Assembly: GCA_037385685.1 (NCBI GenBank)
Contig: JARRMW010000004.1
Location: forward strand, 62,001 to 126,000
Direction: 5' to 3'
DNA: 64,000 bases
DNA from: Sva-25 sp037385685
GTDB lineage: Bacteria; Pseudomonadota; Gammaproteobacteria; Chromatiales; Chromatiaceae
Part shown: piece by piece, positions 15,520 through 23,788 of the stretch
Layout of the letters: the number at the start of each line of letters is the position of its first letter
Position numbering within the stretch: the stretch's first letter is position 1
Notes under the pieces: generated by a model
What the model was told of the DNA's origin: nothing
Database searches by the model: none
What the model saw: the letters and a program-made list of their open reading frames with translations, nothing else
Made by a program: the position numbers and the translations under genes

Positions 15520-16902
15520 ATGCTGAGAATCCACAATGACCTGAGCGGGAAGAAAGAGGAATTCGTACCCATCGAGCCCGGAAAGGTCCGCATGTATGTC
15601 TGTGGCATGACGGTCTACGATCTCTGCCATCTCGGGCATGCGCGTGTCATGGTCGTTTTCGATGTTGTCTACCGCTTTTTGAAGGCGCTTGGCTACGAGG
15701 TGACATACATCCGCAATATCACTGATATCGATGACAAGATCATCAACCGTGCCAACGAAAATGGTGAATCCTTCATGGAGCTCACGAATCGTTTCATCAG
15801 TGCCATGCATGAGGACTCCGCAGCGCTCGGCGTTGAGTCGCCATCTGAAGAGCCGCGCGCAACCGATCATATGAAGCGCATCATCACCATGATCGAAACC
15901 CTGATCGTGCGCGGGCATGCCTATGAAGCTGAAAATGGTGATGTCTACTATGCTGTCGGCAGTTTTCCCGAATACGGGAAGCTCTCGGGAAAATCGATCG
16001 AGGATCTTCGTGCCGGAGCCCGCGTCGAACCCGGTGAGGGCAAGCGTGATCCGATGGACTTTGCACTCTGGAAAGCTGCCAAACCCGGCGAACCCTCCTG
16101 GGAATCCCCTTGGGGACAAGGCCGGCCTGGCTGGCATATCGAGTGCTCGGCCATGTCGACCGAGCTGCTAGGCAACCATTTCGATATCCATGGCGGCGGC
16201 GCGGACCTGAATTTTCCGCACCACGAAAACGAAATCGCCCAGTCCGAGGGTTGCACCGGGGAGAAGTTCGTCAATTACTGGATGCACAACGGCTTCGTGC
16301 GTATCAACGATGAGAAAATGTCGAAATCACTCGGCAACTTTTTCACGGTTCGCGAGATACTTGAGCACTTCCGTGCCGAGGAGGTCCGTTACTTCATTCT
16401 CACGAGCCACTACCGCAGCCCGCTGCATTATGATGACGAACACCTGCTCAATGCCCGCCAGGCACTCACGCGTTTCTATACGTCGTTACGCGGTATGCCG
16501 GATGCAAAACCCGCGGGCGGTGAAGCCTATGCCGAAGCCTTCATGCTGGCCATGAAGGATGATTTCAACACGCCCGAAGCGCTTGCTGCGATGTTCGATC
16601 TGGCCCGGGAACTCAATCGTGCGCGTGAGGAGAACAGTGACAGGGCGGCCGGACTGGCTGCTCAGCTTAAATATCTGGGAGGAATTCTCGGCATCCTGCA
16701 GGAGGACCCTGACACCTTCCTTAAAGGGGGTGTCTCCGGTGGTACCTTGTCGGATGAAGAGATCGAGGCCATGATCCGGCAACGGATCCAGGCCCGGGCA
16801 GACAAGAATTGGGGTGAAGCTGACCGTATCCGGGACGCGCTGGACAACCAGGGAATCATTCTCGAGGACGGCGCAAACGGAACGACCTGGCGCCGCAGTT
16901 GA
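15520..16902 (+). CDS. cysS: Cysteinyl-tRNA synthetase
   Basis: The 460-residue class I synthetase charges tRNA-Cys. A GTG at 15517 directly precedes the ATG at 15520; I take the ATG because family members begin ML[RK]I-x-N-x-L. The zinc-binding Cys of YVCGMTVYDLCHLGHAR (about residues 26-42) includes the HIGH-type motif as HLGH, further Zn ligands are in WHIECSAM and HHENEIAQSE, and the second signature is KMSKSLGN near residue 266. Length matches E. coli (461). Divergent from ppiA with about 77 bp between starts. Confidence 0.97.
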   Translation: MLRIHNDLSGKKEEFVPIEPGKVRMYVCGMTVYDLCHLGHARVMVVFDVVYRFLKALGYEVTYIRNITDIDDKIINRANENGESFMELTNRFISAMHEDSAALGVESPSEEPRATDHMKRIITMIETLIVRGHAYEAENGDVYYAVGSFPEYGKLSGKSIEDLRAGARVEPGEGKRDPMDFALWKAAKPGEPSWESPWGQGRPGWHIECSAMSTELLGNHFDIHGGGADLNFPHHENEIAQSEGCTGEKFVNYWMHNGFVRINDEKMSKSLGNFFTVREILEHFRAEEVRYFILTSHYRSPLHYDDEHLLNARQALTRFYTSLRGMPDAKPAGGEAYAEAFMLAMKDDFNTPEALAAMFDLARELNRAREENSDRAAGLAAQLKYLGGILGILQEDPDTFLKGGVSGGTLSDEEIEAMIRQRIQARADKNWGEADRIRDALDNQGIILEDGANGTTWRRS

Positions 16903-16925
16903 TTCCCTCCGGGACGCCCAACATA

Positions 16926-18161
16926 ATGACCACGAATTCTCCAGTGAGCAATCTCATGCGCCATTCCACACACAGTGTCCGCGTTGGCGATGTCCTGATC
17001 GGCAGCGAACATCCGGTTGCGGTGCAATCCATGACAAACACTGCGACCGAGGATATCCAGGCAACGGTTCGGCAGGTCGCCGAACTTTACCGTGCTGGCT
17101 CCGAACTCGTCCGTATCACGGTCAACACCGAGGAGGCAGCCAGAGCAGTTCCCAGGATCCGGGAGGGGCTCGATGCCCTCAACCTCAATGTTCCACTCGT
17201 CGGCGATTTCCATTTCAACGGCCATCGCCTCCTGACAGAGTATCCCGCGTGTGCCGAGGCGCTCGACAAGTACCGCATCAATCCCGGAAACGTGGGCAGC
17301 GGCGAGAAGAAAGATATCCAGTTTGCTGCGATGATCGAGACAGCGATGCGCTATGACAAGCCGGTGCGTATCGGCGTGAACTGGGGTAGCCTCGACAAGC
17401 AGCTGGTGGCCCGCATGATGGATGAAAATTCGCGCTTGCCGGTGCCGAAAGAGGCAGACCTGGTCACCCGTGACATCATGGTCGTATCGGCGCTCGAGAA
17501 TGCAAAGCGTGCCGAGCAGCTTGGCATGTCTGCTGACAGGATCATCATTTCCTGCAAGATGAGCGGTGTGCAGGACCTGATCGGCGTCTACCAGCAGCTT
17601 GCCAGGCAGTGCAATTATGCGTTGCACCTTGGCTTGACTGAGGCCGGTATGGGGTCGCGCGGGATCGTCGCATCGACGGCTGCCCTGGCCGTGTTGTTGC
17701 AACAAGGCATTGGCGATACGATTCGTATTTCTCTGACCCCGGAGCCGGGACAGCCTCGCACCAGGGAGGTCGAGGTGGCACAGCAGATCCTGCAATCCAT
17801 GGGGTTCCGCTCTTTTGCCCCGATGGTCATTGCCTGCCCGGGGTGTGGTCGTACGACCAGTACCTATTTCCAGGAACTTGCCAAACAGATCGAGGAGTAT
17901 CTCAAGCGCAAGATGCCGGAATGGCGCGACAAACACCCTGGTGTTGAGGAGATGAATGTTGCGGTCATGGGATGCATTGTGAATGGTCCCGGTGAGTCCA
18001 AGCATGCCAACATCGGTATCAGTCTGCCCGGGACCGGCGAGTCACCAGCAGCCCCTGTTTTTGTCGACGGTAAAAAGTTCAAGACATTGAAGGGCGAAAG
18101 GATTGCTGAAGAGTTCATGGGGATTCTGGATGATTATGTGGAGACGACCTACCGGGCGTGA
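16926..18161 (+). CDS. ispG: 4-hydroxy-3-methylbut-2-enyl diphosphate synthase (flavodoxin-type)
   Basis: This 411-residue iron-sulfur enzyme converts MEcPP to HMBPP in the MEP isoprenoid pathway. The 4Fe-4S ligands are visible as CPGCGRTT near residue 304 and the third cysteine in MGCIVNGPGE (about residues 347-356). The N-terminal TIM barrel has VQSMTNT near residue 35 and GNVGSG near residue 124. I use the ATG at 16926; a longer frame opens at a TTG overlapping the cysS stop. The gene follows cysS by 23 bp and is coupled to the next gene. Confidence 0.96.
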   Translation: MTTNSPVSNLMRHSTHSVRVGDVLIGSEHPVAVQSMTNTATEDIQATVRQVAELYRAGSELVRITVNTEEAARAVPRIREGLDALNLNVPLVGDFHFNGHRLLTEYPACAEALDKYRINPGNVGSGEKKDIQFAAMIETAMRYDKPVRIGVNWGSLDKQLVARMMDENSRLPVPKEADLVTRDIMVVSALENAKRAEQLGMSADRIIISCKMSGVQDLIGVYQQLARQCNYALHLGLTEAGMGSRGIVASTAALAVLLQQGIGDTIRISLTPEPGQPRTREVEVAQQILQSMGFRSFAPMVIACPGCGRTTSTYFQELAKQIEEYLKRKMPEWRDKHPGVEEMNVAVMGCIVNGPGESKHANIGISLPGTGESPAAPVFVDGKKFKTLKGERIAEEFMGILDDYVETTYRA

Positions 18162-18685
18162 ACAAGCACAGCGTCGACCCGAATCGTCTCCTGACAAGCT
18201 TTCCACCGATTGTTGGCCACAGACCACATACACTCATCCTCGGTTCCATGCCAGGCGAACGTTCCCTTCAAGAGCAGCGCTACTATGCCTACCCGCAAAA
18301 CAGCTTCTGGCCAATCATGGCAAGAATTTGCGGTTTTCCCGCTGATGACGCTTACCATGCCAGGCTCGAGGGACTGAAGCAGGCCGGTTTTGCGCTGTGG
18401 GACGTGTTGCAGCAGTGCACGCGCGAAGGGAGTCTCGACAGCGCGATTTCGAGAAGGACGGAAGTGCCAAACGATATTCTCGGACTACTGGAAGCCAAGC
18501 GGACCATCGACAGGATCTGCTTCAATGGTGCGAAAGCCGAAGAGAGCTTTCGTCGACACCTGCTGACAAGACTGGTGGATGAGCATGATTACAGGTTGAT
18601 CCGGCTGCCCTCGACCAGCCCTGCCCATGCGAGCATGCGGTTCGAGGAGAAACTCGATGTGTGGCGTGAATCGCTCTTGCGATGA
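18158..18685 (+). CDS. DNA-deoxyinosine glycosylase (uracil-DNA glycosylase superfamily)
   Basis: The 175-residue protein starts at a GTG whose last bases overlap the ispG stop (GTGA). The UDG-superfamily active-site region is LILGSMPGERSLQEQRYYAYPQN in positions 26-48, split here as GSMPGE and YYAYPQNSFW, and the C-terminal motif is LPSTSPAHAS near residue 152. This pattern matches the hypoxanthine-DNA glycosylase (family 6) group, which removes deaminated adenine and starts base-excision repair. Substrate specificity is a family inference; other purine or uracil lesions are possible. Confidence 0.85.
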   Translation: MNKHSVDPNRLLTSFPPIVGHRPHTLILGSMPGERSLQEQRYYAYPQNSFWPIMARICGFPADDAYHARLEGLKQAGFALWDVLQQCTREGSLDSAISRRTEVPNDILGLLEAKRTIDRICFNGAKAEESFRRHLLTRLVDEHDYRLIRLPSTSPAHASMRFEEKLDVWRESLLR

Positions 18686-18826
18686 GGCAATTACCCGTGC
18701 CTGAACCCGCAACAGGATGACCAGGCAATGACGTCGGTCACGACTCAGCAGATACAAACCGGTCTTTTGCCTCTTTTTCGAGAGTGTCACGACATTTCCT
18801 CTGGCTTGCATTCAGGCGCAGACCGC

Positions 18827-18854
18827 TTGATTTTCCTTGAAATTCCGCTAGAAT
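18827..18854 (+). promoter_or_regulatory. Promoter of the rpsF-rpsR-rplI operon
   Basis: TTGATT (18827-18832) and TAGAAT (18849-18854) are separated by 16 bp, with +1 expected near 18861. The G/C-rich sequence directly after the -10 box is typical of stringently controlled ribosomal promoters. The leader of about 75 nt holds a GTCT...AGAC stem-loop with inner CCC/GGG pairs at 18892-18912, which could be an S6:S18-type autoregulatory site; that is tentative. Confidence 0.7.
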
Positions 18855-18936
18855 GCCGCGCTCTTGCGGTCTTTATTGGCCGCGACTCCTTGTCTCACCC
18901 TTTGCGGGAGACTGACTGAATCCATAAGGAGCTTCA

Positions 18937-19329
18937 ATGCGTCATTATGAAATTGTGTTTCTGGTCCACCCTGACCAGAGCGAACAGGTGCCCGGGATGG
19001 TTGATCGCTATCGCAAGGGCATCGAAGAAAAGGGCGGCACGATCCATCGTCTCGAGGATTGGGGCCGTCGCCAGCTGGCCTATCCCATCAACAAGATTCA
19101 CAAGGCTCACTACGTGCTGATGAATATCGAGTGTGGTGCGGATGCTCTGACTGATCTCGAGAGCGCTTTCCGTTTCAACGATGCGATTCTCCGTCACATG
19201 ACCATACGTCGCGATGAGGCTGTCACCAGCGCCTCGCCTCTGGTCAAGAAAGACGAGAAAGACGAGCGTGCCCCCGTCGCCAGTGAATCGGACGACGACA
19301 CCAACAAAGCGTCTGAAGACGCAGCCTGA
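18937..19329 (+). CDS. rpsF: 30S ribosomal protein S6
   Basis: The 130-residue protein begins with the S6 signature MRHYEIVFLVHPDQSEQVP and has RRLEDWGRRQLAYPI-like sequence around residue 40 (HRLEDWGRRQLAYPINK). The tail after residue 100 is acidic and low in complexity (KDEKDERAPVASESDDD), the region where E. coli S6 is polyglutamylated. A strong AAGGAG ribosome-binding site lies 6 bp before the ATG. It heads the S6-S18-L9 operon. No priB lies between rpsF and rpsR, unlike E. coli. Confidence 0.98.
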   Translation: MRHYEIVFLVHPDQSEQVPGMVDRYRKGIEEKGGTIHRLEDWGRRQLAYPINKIHKAHYVLMNIECGADALTDLESAFRFNDAILRHMTIRRDEAVTSASPLVKKDEKDERAPVASESDDDTNKASEDAA

Positions 19330-19343
19330 TAAAGGAGAGCCAG

Positions 19344-19568
19344 ATGTCACGTTATTTCCGCCGCAGAAGATATTGCCGTTTCACAGCCGAAGGTGTCACC
19401 GAGATTGACTACAAGGATCTGGACACCCTCAAGCAGTACATTAGCGAAAACGGCAAGATAGTCCCCAGCCGTATCACCGGTACAAAGGCCAGGTATCAGC
19501 GTCAGCTCGCGACCGCGGTCAAGCGCGCACGCTATCTTGCACTGCTGCCATACACCGATCAGCACTGA
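19344..19568 (+). CDS. rpsR: 30S ribosomal protein S18
   Basis: The 74-residue basic protein matches S18: MSRYFRRRRYCRFT at the start, then IDYKDLDTLKQYISENGKIVPSRITGT (about residues 22-48) and the basic end RAIKRARYLALLPYTD-like (KRARYLALLPYTDQH). S18 pairs with S6 on the 30S platform. AAGGAG lies 7 bp before the start, 14 bp after rpsF. Length equals the E. coli protein. Confidence 0.98.
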   Translation: MSRYFRRRRYCRFTAEGVTEIDYKDLDTLKQYISENGKIVPSRITGTKARYQRQLATAVKRARYLALLPYTDQH

Positions 19569-19581
19569 CAGGAGGGTCAAG

Positions 19582-20031
19582 ATGGAAGTCATTCTACTGG
19601 ACAATATCGCCAATCTTGGCAGCCTTGGTGACAAGGTGAGCGTCAAGGCCGGTTATGGCCGGAATTACCTTGTGCCGCAAGGTTTTGCGCTTCCGGCTAC
19701 AAAAGCCAACATCGAGGAATTCGAGAAACGCCGCGCCGAGCTCGAGAAGCAGGCAGCCGAAAGACTTGACGCTGCCGAGGCGCGCAAGGCTGGAATTGAC
19801 GGCGTCAGTGTCACCATTGCACGCAAGGCTGGTGACGAAGGCAAGCTTTTTGGATCAGTGGGTACAGCAGACATTGCCGAGGCCCTCACTGCTGCTGGTA
19901 CAGAAGTCGACAAGAGCGAGGTACGCCTGCCTGAGGGTGTGTTCCGTGCGACGGGTGTTTACGATATCGTGATCCACCTGCATGCTGATGTCGATGCCAA
20001 CGTCACCATCAACGTCGTTGCTGAAGACTAA
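19582..20031 (+). CDS. rplI: 50S ribosomal protein L9
   Basis: The 149-residue protein starts MEVILLDNIANLGSLGDKV, followed by KAGYGRNYLVPQGFALPAT, the RNA-binding N-domain signature. A long helix (residues about 42-75) links to the C-terminal domain ending in VNVVAED-type sequence. I choose the ATG at 19582 with AGGAGG 8 bp upstream rather than the longer frame. It closes the operon and is followed by a strong terminator at 20053. Confidence 0.98.
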   Translation: MEVILLDNIANLGSLGDKVSVKAGYGRNYLVPQGFALPATKANIEEFEKRRAELEKQAAERLDAAEARKAGIDGVSVTIARKAGDEGKLFGSVGTADIAEALTAAGTEVDKSEVRLPEGVFRATGVYDIVIHLHADVDANVTINVVAED

Positions 20032-20052
20032 CTGCAGACCTGCCCAGGAATG

Positions 20053-20079
20053 AAAAGGCGCCTTTACGGCGCCTTTTTT
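20053..20079 (+). terminator. Intrinsic terminator of the ribosomal protein operon
   Basis: GGCGCC (20057-20062), loop TTTAC, GGCGCC (20068-20073) then six T, preceded by AAAA that extends the stem against the T tract. It lies 22 bp after the rplI stop. Confidence 0.93.
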
Positions 20080-20296
20080 AATGGTCTGCACGAGGTGATG
20101 ACACACAAGGCGAATGCGTTTATCCGTCAGTTGCAACGAGACTCTCTGATCCGTCAGAAAATAAATTAAATAAACTTATAAAACAATAATATAAAATATA
20201 AATATAAAGCAGTTTATGATAAAAATCTTCGACGTCGGACTCATGTTGCAAGCTTCACCAGGGCTTCCTGCGATCGGGTGTCCATGAGAAACCAAT

Positions 20297-20317
20297 AAAA
20301 AGCCGGCTGATGCCGGC
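20297..20317 (-). terminator. Intrinsic terminator of the 61-residue basic protein gene
   Basis: On the minus strand GCCGGC-ATCA-GCCGGC is followed by TTTTTATT. It lies 22 bp past the stop of the gene at 20339-20524, supporting that gene as a single transcription unit. The neighbouring 20080-20296 stretch holds no gene; it is AT-rich around 20160-20215 and contains two copies of ATCCGTCAG near 20119 and 20149. Confidence 0.85.
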
Positions 20318-20338
20318 CACCTGGAACAGGGTCTGCCT

Positions 20339-20524
20339 TTATGTTCCCGGTGTCTGTTTTCCGAGGTCCTTCTTGTAGGTGCAATGGAAGCCGACATAGC
20401 CTGATGATTGCTGTTCCATCATTTTATCGACCATCTCATCCATCCAGAGACCACCGCCGTAGACAAAACGGGCGGGCTTCTTTGCGGTTTTTTGTTTTTT
20501 CTCTTCCGGTCGTCTTTCGGTCAT
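20339..20524 (-). CDS. Small basic protein, unknown function
   Basis: The start is the ATG at 20524 because AAAGGAGG sits 8 bp upstream; it gives 61 residues. The N-terminal third is very basic (MTERRPEEKKQKTAKKPARF), followed by VYGGGLWMDEMVDKMMEQQ and a C-terminal VGFHCTYKKDLGK. There is no signal peptide. The strong ribosome-binding site and a dedicated terminator support a real gene. The family is unknown to me. Its translation start region is complementary over 11 nt to the small RNA predicted at 28515-28603. Confidence 0.7.
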   Translation of the reverse strand: MTERRPEEKKQKTAKKPARFVYGGGLWMDEMVDKMMEQQSSGYVGFHCTYKKDLGKQTPGT

Positions 20525-20761
20525 GCTGCTCAACCTCCTTTGGTTCTCGATTCCTGTTGCCGTCTGAGCAATACATCTGGTTGCATGCAAAACCTGCTTT
20601 GATAATTAGAAATAGCATGTAACTAACTGATAAATAGTATCTGCTTTTTCTTGTACAGGTTTTGTCGACGGACAACAATCATAGACCAGCAAATTGCATC
20701 TTGCAGCTTTTCGGTATTGAATTTTTCAAATGTTTTCTCGGGAAAGATTCATATCAGTGAT

Positions 20762-21883
20762 TTACCGGGTCAGGAGAACTGTTTGCCTGGAAGCATGGCA
20801 GTCTGCATCATGCGTCAAAGTTCCTGAGAGACCGACGTGCCTGACGTAAAACTGCCTTCGGATCAGGTCACTCGTGTGATTGCAGGTACTCTGAAACAGC
20901 ATCGGCATCGCCGCTAAAGACGATTGCATCTCTCCCGTTTCACGATGATGCTGCATGGCGGTATCGATTTCGTTCGCGAGTTCTGTGTGTCGCTGCCCCC
21001 CCAGCCGTTTGCGGATACGACTGAAGCCGCGCATCACATACTGATTCCATGCAAGGAACGCCTGCTCTTCACCATGAACCTGTTGAAAATCTTTCAGCGC
21101 ATCCTCGACATACTCTTTCCAGGTTATGTCGACGCGCTCTTCGATACTCGCCTCGAGAATGACAAAATCTCCGGACTTGAAGCGATTGAAAAGATCGAGC
21201 GGCAGGTGTACTGAACCGATGTTCTGTCCCTCGTCCTCGATGATCAATGGCCGATTGCCCCTTGCGCGGTGCTTTAGCAGAGCGATGGAGAGTGCATTCT
21301 CGAAGTCAATTTGGGAGGGCTGGGGAATGGCGTAGTGCCCAAAGGCAGACCCGCGGTGGCGCGCGAGCCCCTCGAGATCCACACTGTTGGGCAAGCGCCG
21401 AAGAAGCAGGGTCTTGCCAACACCTGTTCGTCCTCCAATGACGAGAGTATTGACTTCACTGGCGGCTGCATCGAGTTCATCGATGAGGAATCGTCGCAGT
21501 GCCTTGTAGCCCCCCTCGACACGCAGGAAGCTTTTGCCGGTACGCTCTTTCAGCCATTGTTGCGTGATCTTCGAACGCATCCCGCCGCGAAAGCAGTAGA
21601 GCACGCCCTCAGGGTGTTTCGCGAAAAAGTGTTCCCATTCGTCAATCCGCGCTTTCCTGACGTCTTCGGTCACGAGTTCCGCGCCGAGTTCGACGGCGGC
21701 GTCCTGGCCCATGTCCTTGTAGCGTATGCCGATCCGGTGTCGCTCCTCGTCATCGATGAGAGGGCGGTTTTCAGCCAGGGGAAAGGCGCCCCTTGCGAAT
21801 TCGACCGGTGCCCGGACATCCAGCAGGGGAGTGTCCTCAAGGAAAAGACGGCGGTAGTCCTTCGTTACCGGTAAATCACTCAT
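20762..21883 (-). CDS. mnmH: tRNA 2-selenouridine synthase
   Basis: The 373-residue enzyme (also SelU/YbbB) replaces sulfur with selenium at the 2-thiouridine of tRNA wobble position 34 and can geranylate it. The N-terminal rhodanese domain holds the catalytic cysteine in YCFRGGMRS (about residues 96-104), preceded by LLDVRAPVEFARGAFP. A P-loop GGRTGVGKT lies near residue 150. The C-terminal half carries EDEGQNIGSVHLP. It is the last of four coupled minus-strand genes, overlapping the 66-residue gene by ATGA. selD is not beside it. Confidence 0.95.
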   Translation of the reverse strand: MSDLPVTKDYRRLFLEDTPLLDVRAPVEFARGAFPLAENRPLIDDEERHRIGIRYKDMGQDAAVELGAELVTEDVRKARIDEWEHFFAKHPEGVLYCFRGGMRSKITQQWLKERTGKSFLRVEGGYKALRRFLIDELDAAASEVNTLVIGGRTGVGKTLLLRRLPNSVDLEGLARHRGSAFGHYAIPQPSQIDFENALSIALLKHRARGNRPLIIEDEGQNIGSVHLPLDLFNRFKSGDFVILEASIEERVDITWKEYVEDALKDFQQVHGEEQAFLAWNQYVMRGFSRIRKRLGGQRHTELANEIDTAMQHHRETGEMQSSLAAMPMLFQSTCNHTSDLIRRQFYVRHVGLSGTLTHDADCHASRQTVLLTR

Positions 21884-22080
21884 CGTGCGACTATGCAGTC
21901 CGGCTGTTTGCCGAAATCGAGTGTGCGCATCAGGTTGGACTGCAAGTCGATGTGTTTCATGCGCACGTTGCCCGCGAGCAGGCGGGTTTGCAGGATTTCA
22001 TCAAGCGGAGCAACTGCGATCATGCAACCATAATCGGAGCCATCACTGTATTGCGTGAGCCTCATGTGTGCAATGCTCAT
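21880..22080 (-). CDS. Small protein coupled to mnmH, unknown function
   Basis: The 66-residue product (MSIAHMRLTQYSDGSDYGCMIAV...) starts inside the stop of the upstream gene and ends inside the start of mnmH; both junctions are 4-bp ATGA overlaps. That exact fit between two genes is the main evidence that it is real. It has one CGDYGC-like cysteine region and a histidine near residue 43 but no recognisable motif, signal peptide or membrane segment. Function unknown; tight coupling suggests a role alongside the selenouridine synthase or simple operon packing. Confidence 0.62.
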   Translation of the reverse strand: MSIAHMRLTQYSDGSDYGCMIAVAPLDEILQTRLLAGNVRMKHIDLQSNLMRTLDFGKQPDCIVAR

Positions 22081-22466
22081 TCAGACTGTTGCCGTTGCGT
22101 GGGTGTCGCACCGAGCTTTCGGGCGATATCCCTGATCTGGTTCGTTCCCGGATATTGCCCGGGGTTACTTTCAAGCCATGCTTTCCAGGGTTGGTAGTGA
22201 GTCTGCAGTTCCGGATCCGTGTTCTGGCAGCCCAGCACACGCACCGAGGCAAGTGTTTTGCCGCATTCATCGGTGATTTTCCAGGGGCCATCACCTTCCA
22301 GCGTGCCGCGCAGGAGATGCGCCGCTTCGTCGGGAGTGCTGAGGTTCCAGAAGAGATCCAGGTAAAGCAGTCCGAGAGGATGAGGAAAACAGTGCGCAGT
22401 CACTTTCTCGCTTCCATCGGAGAAGCGGATGACAAGAGGTGCTGTCATCTCGTCAATCCCGGCCAT
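22077..22466 (-). CDS. Hypothetical protein
   Basis: Starting at the ATG at 22466, 5 bp after the previous stop, this gives 129 residues (MAGIDEMTAPLVIRFSDGSEKV). The ATG six codons later (22448) is an alternative. The protein is soluble, with a beta-rich N-terminal half and GPWKITDECGKTLASVRVLGCQN in the middle, which resembles a small single-domain fold; no catalytic motif is visible. It is second in the four-gene operon ending in mnmH. I do not recognise the family. Confidence 0.7.
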   Translation of the reverse strand: MAGIDEMTAPLVIRFSDGSEKVTAHCFPHPLGLLYLDLFWNLSTPDEAAHLLRGTLEGDGPWKITDECGKTLASVRVLGCQNTDPELQTHYQPWKAWLESNPGQYPGTNQIRDIARKLGATPTQRQQSE

Positions 22467-22471
22467 CGTTT

Positions 22472-23044
22472 TCAGTGCGCCAGTTCGCGCATTTTTGCCA
22501 GTACGGCCTGCTCCCGCTGCTCTTCGGCCTGTTGCTGATCCTTGACCTGGATCGCTGTTTCCCATTCCCCGGTCTGGTTGTTCAGCAGTGAAAAGCTGTA
22601 GACACGACCCTGTTTGAAGACTTTCGAGACCTGTTTTTCGGCAGCCTCGCGCAGCGCCGGGTCCATTCCGAATGGATCATCCAGCATAGGCGGCATGCCG
22701 AAACTGACAGGAGAACCACTCTCCCTGTAGCGAATCTCTGTTGTTGTCATATCACCCGAGGTGTCCAGGTCGATGACATCGATATCGGGAGCGCGTGACA
22801 GGATGTAGGCGGCCATCATGCGCCCGAGGTTGTGATTTTCTGTCTCTATCGCTGTTAGCAGCTTGTTGGCGACAGCCTGGATTCGCTGGAGCTTGTCAGG
22901 GTTCTCGATCCAGGAGCGGCTCATTTGAATGCCGGCGTCCATATCGGCGTCCATTTTGTCGAAAAAATCGGCTGCGTCCTCGATCAGTTGATCCGGGACA
23001 TTGAGCGTGTAAAGCTCCTCTTCGATAATGACTTTGAGTTCCAT
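22472..23044 (-). CDS. Hypothetical protein, first gene of the mnmH operon
   Basis: The 190-residue soluble protein begins MELKVIIEEELYTLNVPDQLIEDAADFFDKMD, followed by a helical middle, an acidic DIDVIDLDTSGD stretch near residue 90, a Met/Pro-rich loop (FGMPPMLDDPFGM) and a glutamine-rich C-terminal helix ending KMRELAH. No signal peptide or membrane segment. I recognise no enzyme motif. It is divergent from the oxygenase gene at 23110 with 65 bp between starts, so the two may share regulation. Confidence 0.75.
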   Translation of the reverse strand: MELKVIIEEELYTLNVPDQLIEDAADFFDKMDADMDAGIQMSRSWIENPDKLQRIQAVANKLLTAIETENHNLGRMMAAYILSRAPDIDVIDLDTSGDMTTTEIRYRESGSPVSFGMPPMLDDPFGMDPALREAAEKQVSKVFKQGRVYSFSLLNNQTGEWETAIQVKDQQQAEEQREQAVLAKMRELAH

Positions 23045-23109
23045 GGTCGGATATCTGTCTGCAAAATTTGCAACATTCTAACGGATATCCACCTCTACCG
23101 GAGAATCGA

Positions 23110-23784
23110 GTGCTACTGCAAATTCCAGGGCTATTGAACCAGCCGCAGATTGACAAAATCCATGACCTCATCGGTCGTTCCGCTTTCCGGGACGGAAAAG
23201 CAACTGCTGGTGTGGCTGCCCGTCTCGTGAAACGCAACGAGGAGATGACACCCGATGAGCAGGCGCAGCAATTGCTGAACCGGATTCTCATGAGCAGCCT
23301 GGGAGAGCAGCAATTGTTCCGCTATGCAGCCATGCCGGCAAAACTTGCCGATTTCATCCTCGCGCGTTACGACCCCGAGATGGAATATGGCGACCATGTC
23401 GATGAACCTGTCATGGGAGGTCCGGGCCCGAAGTTTCGTACTGACATCTCCATGACGGTCTTCCTGACACCACCAGAAAGTTATGACGGAGGCGAGCTCG
23501 TGATCCGCACAAGTTTCGGGGATAACAGGGTCAAGCTCACGGCGGGCGATGCCGTGATTTACCCCTCTTCAAGCCTGCATCATGTCGCCAAAGTGACAAG
23601 AGGGCAGCGGATTGTCGCCCTGACCTGGATACAGAGCCAGGTACGGGACCCTGCACGGCGCGAGATTCTCTTCGATCTTGCAACCACTCGCGATCAGCTT
23701 CATGAACAGAATTCGGGCAGTGAAGTGCACCAGCGCATCGATCGCAGTTACGCCAATCTGTTGAGGATGTGGGCAGAAGTGTAA
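23110..23784 (+). CDS. Fe(II)/2-oxoglutarate dioxygenase, PKHD-type hydroxylase (PiuC/YbiX family)
   Basis: I start at the GTG at 23110 because CCGGAGA lies about 6 bp before it and the family begins ML[LV]-x-IPG-x-L; the longer frame starts at a TTG without a site. The 224-residue protein has the iron ligands HVDEP (H-x-D, about residues 99-101) and the distal histidine in SSSLHHVAKVTRGQR (about residues 158-172), whose arginine should bind 2-oxoglutarate. PiuC-type genes often sit by iron-uptake receptors, but none is here. Substrate unknown. Confidence 0.9.
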   Translation: MLLQIPGLLNQPQIDKIHDLIGRSAFRDGKATAGVAARLVKRNEEMTPDEQAQQLLNRILMSSLGEQQLFRYAAMPAKLADFILARYDPEMEYGDHVDEPVMGGPGPKFRTDISMTVFLTPPESYDGGELVIRTSFGDNRVKLTAGDAVIYPSSSLHHVAKVTRGQRIVALTWIQSQVRDPARREILFDLATTRDQLHEQNSGSEVHQRIDRSYANLLRMWAEV

Positions 23785-23788
23785 GCTT

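Noticed and set aside
16662..18005. 447-codon open frame opposite ispG and the end of cysS
   Set aside because: Shadow of two firmly identified genes; no start signal or family pattern.
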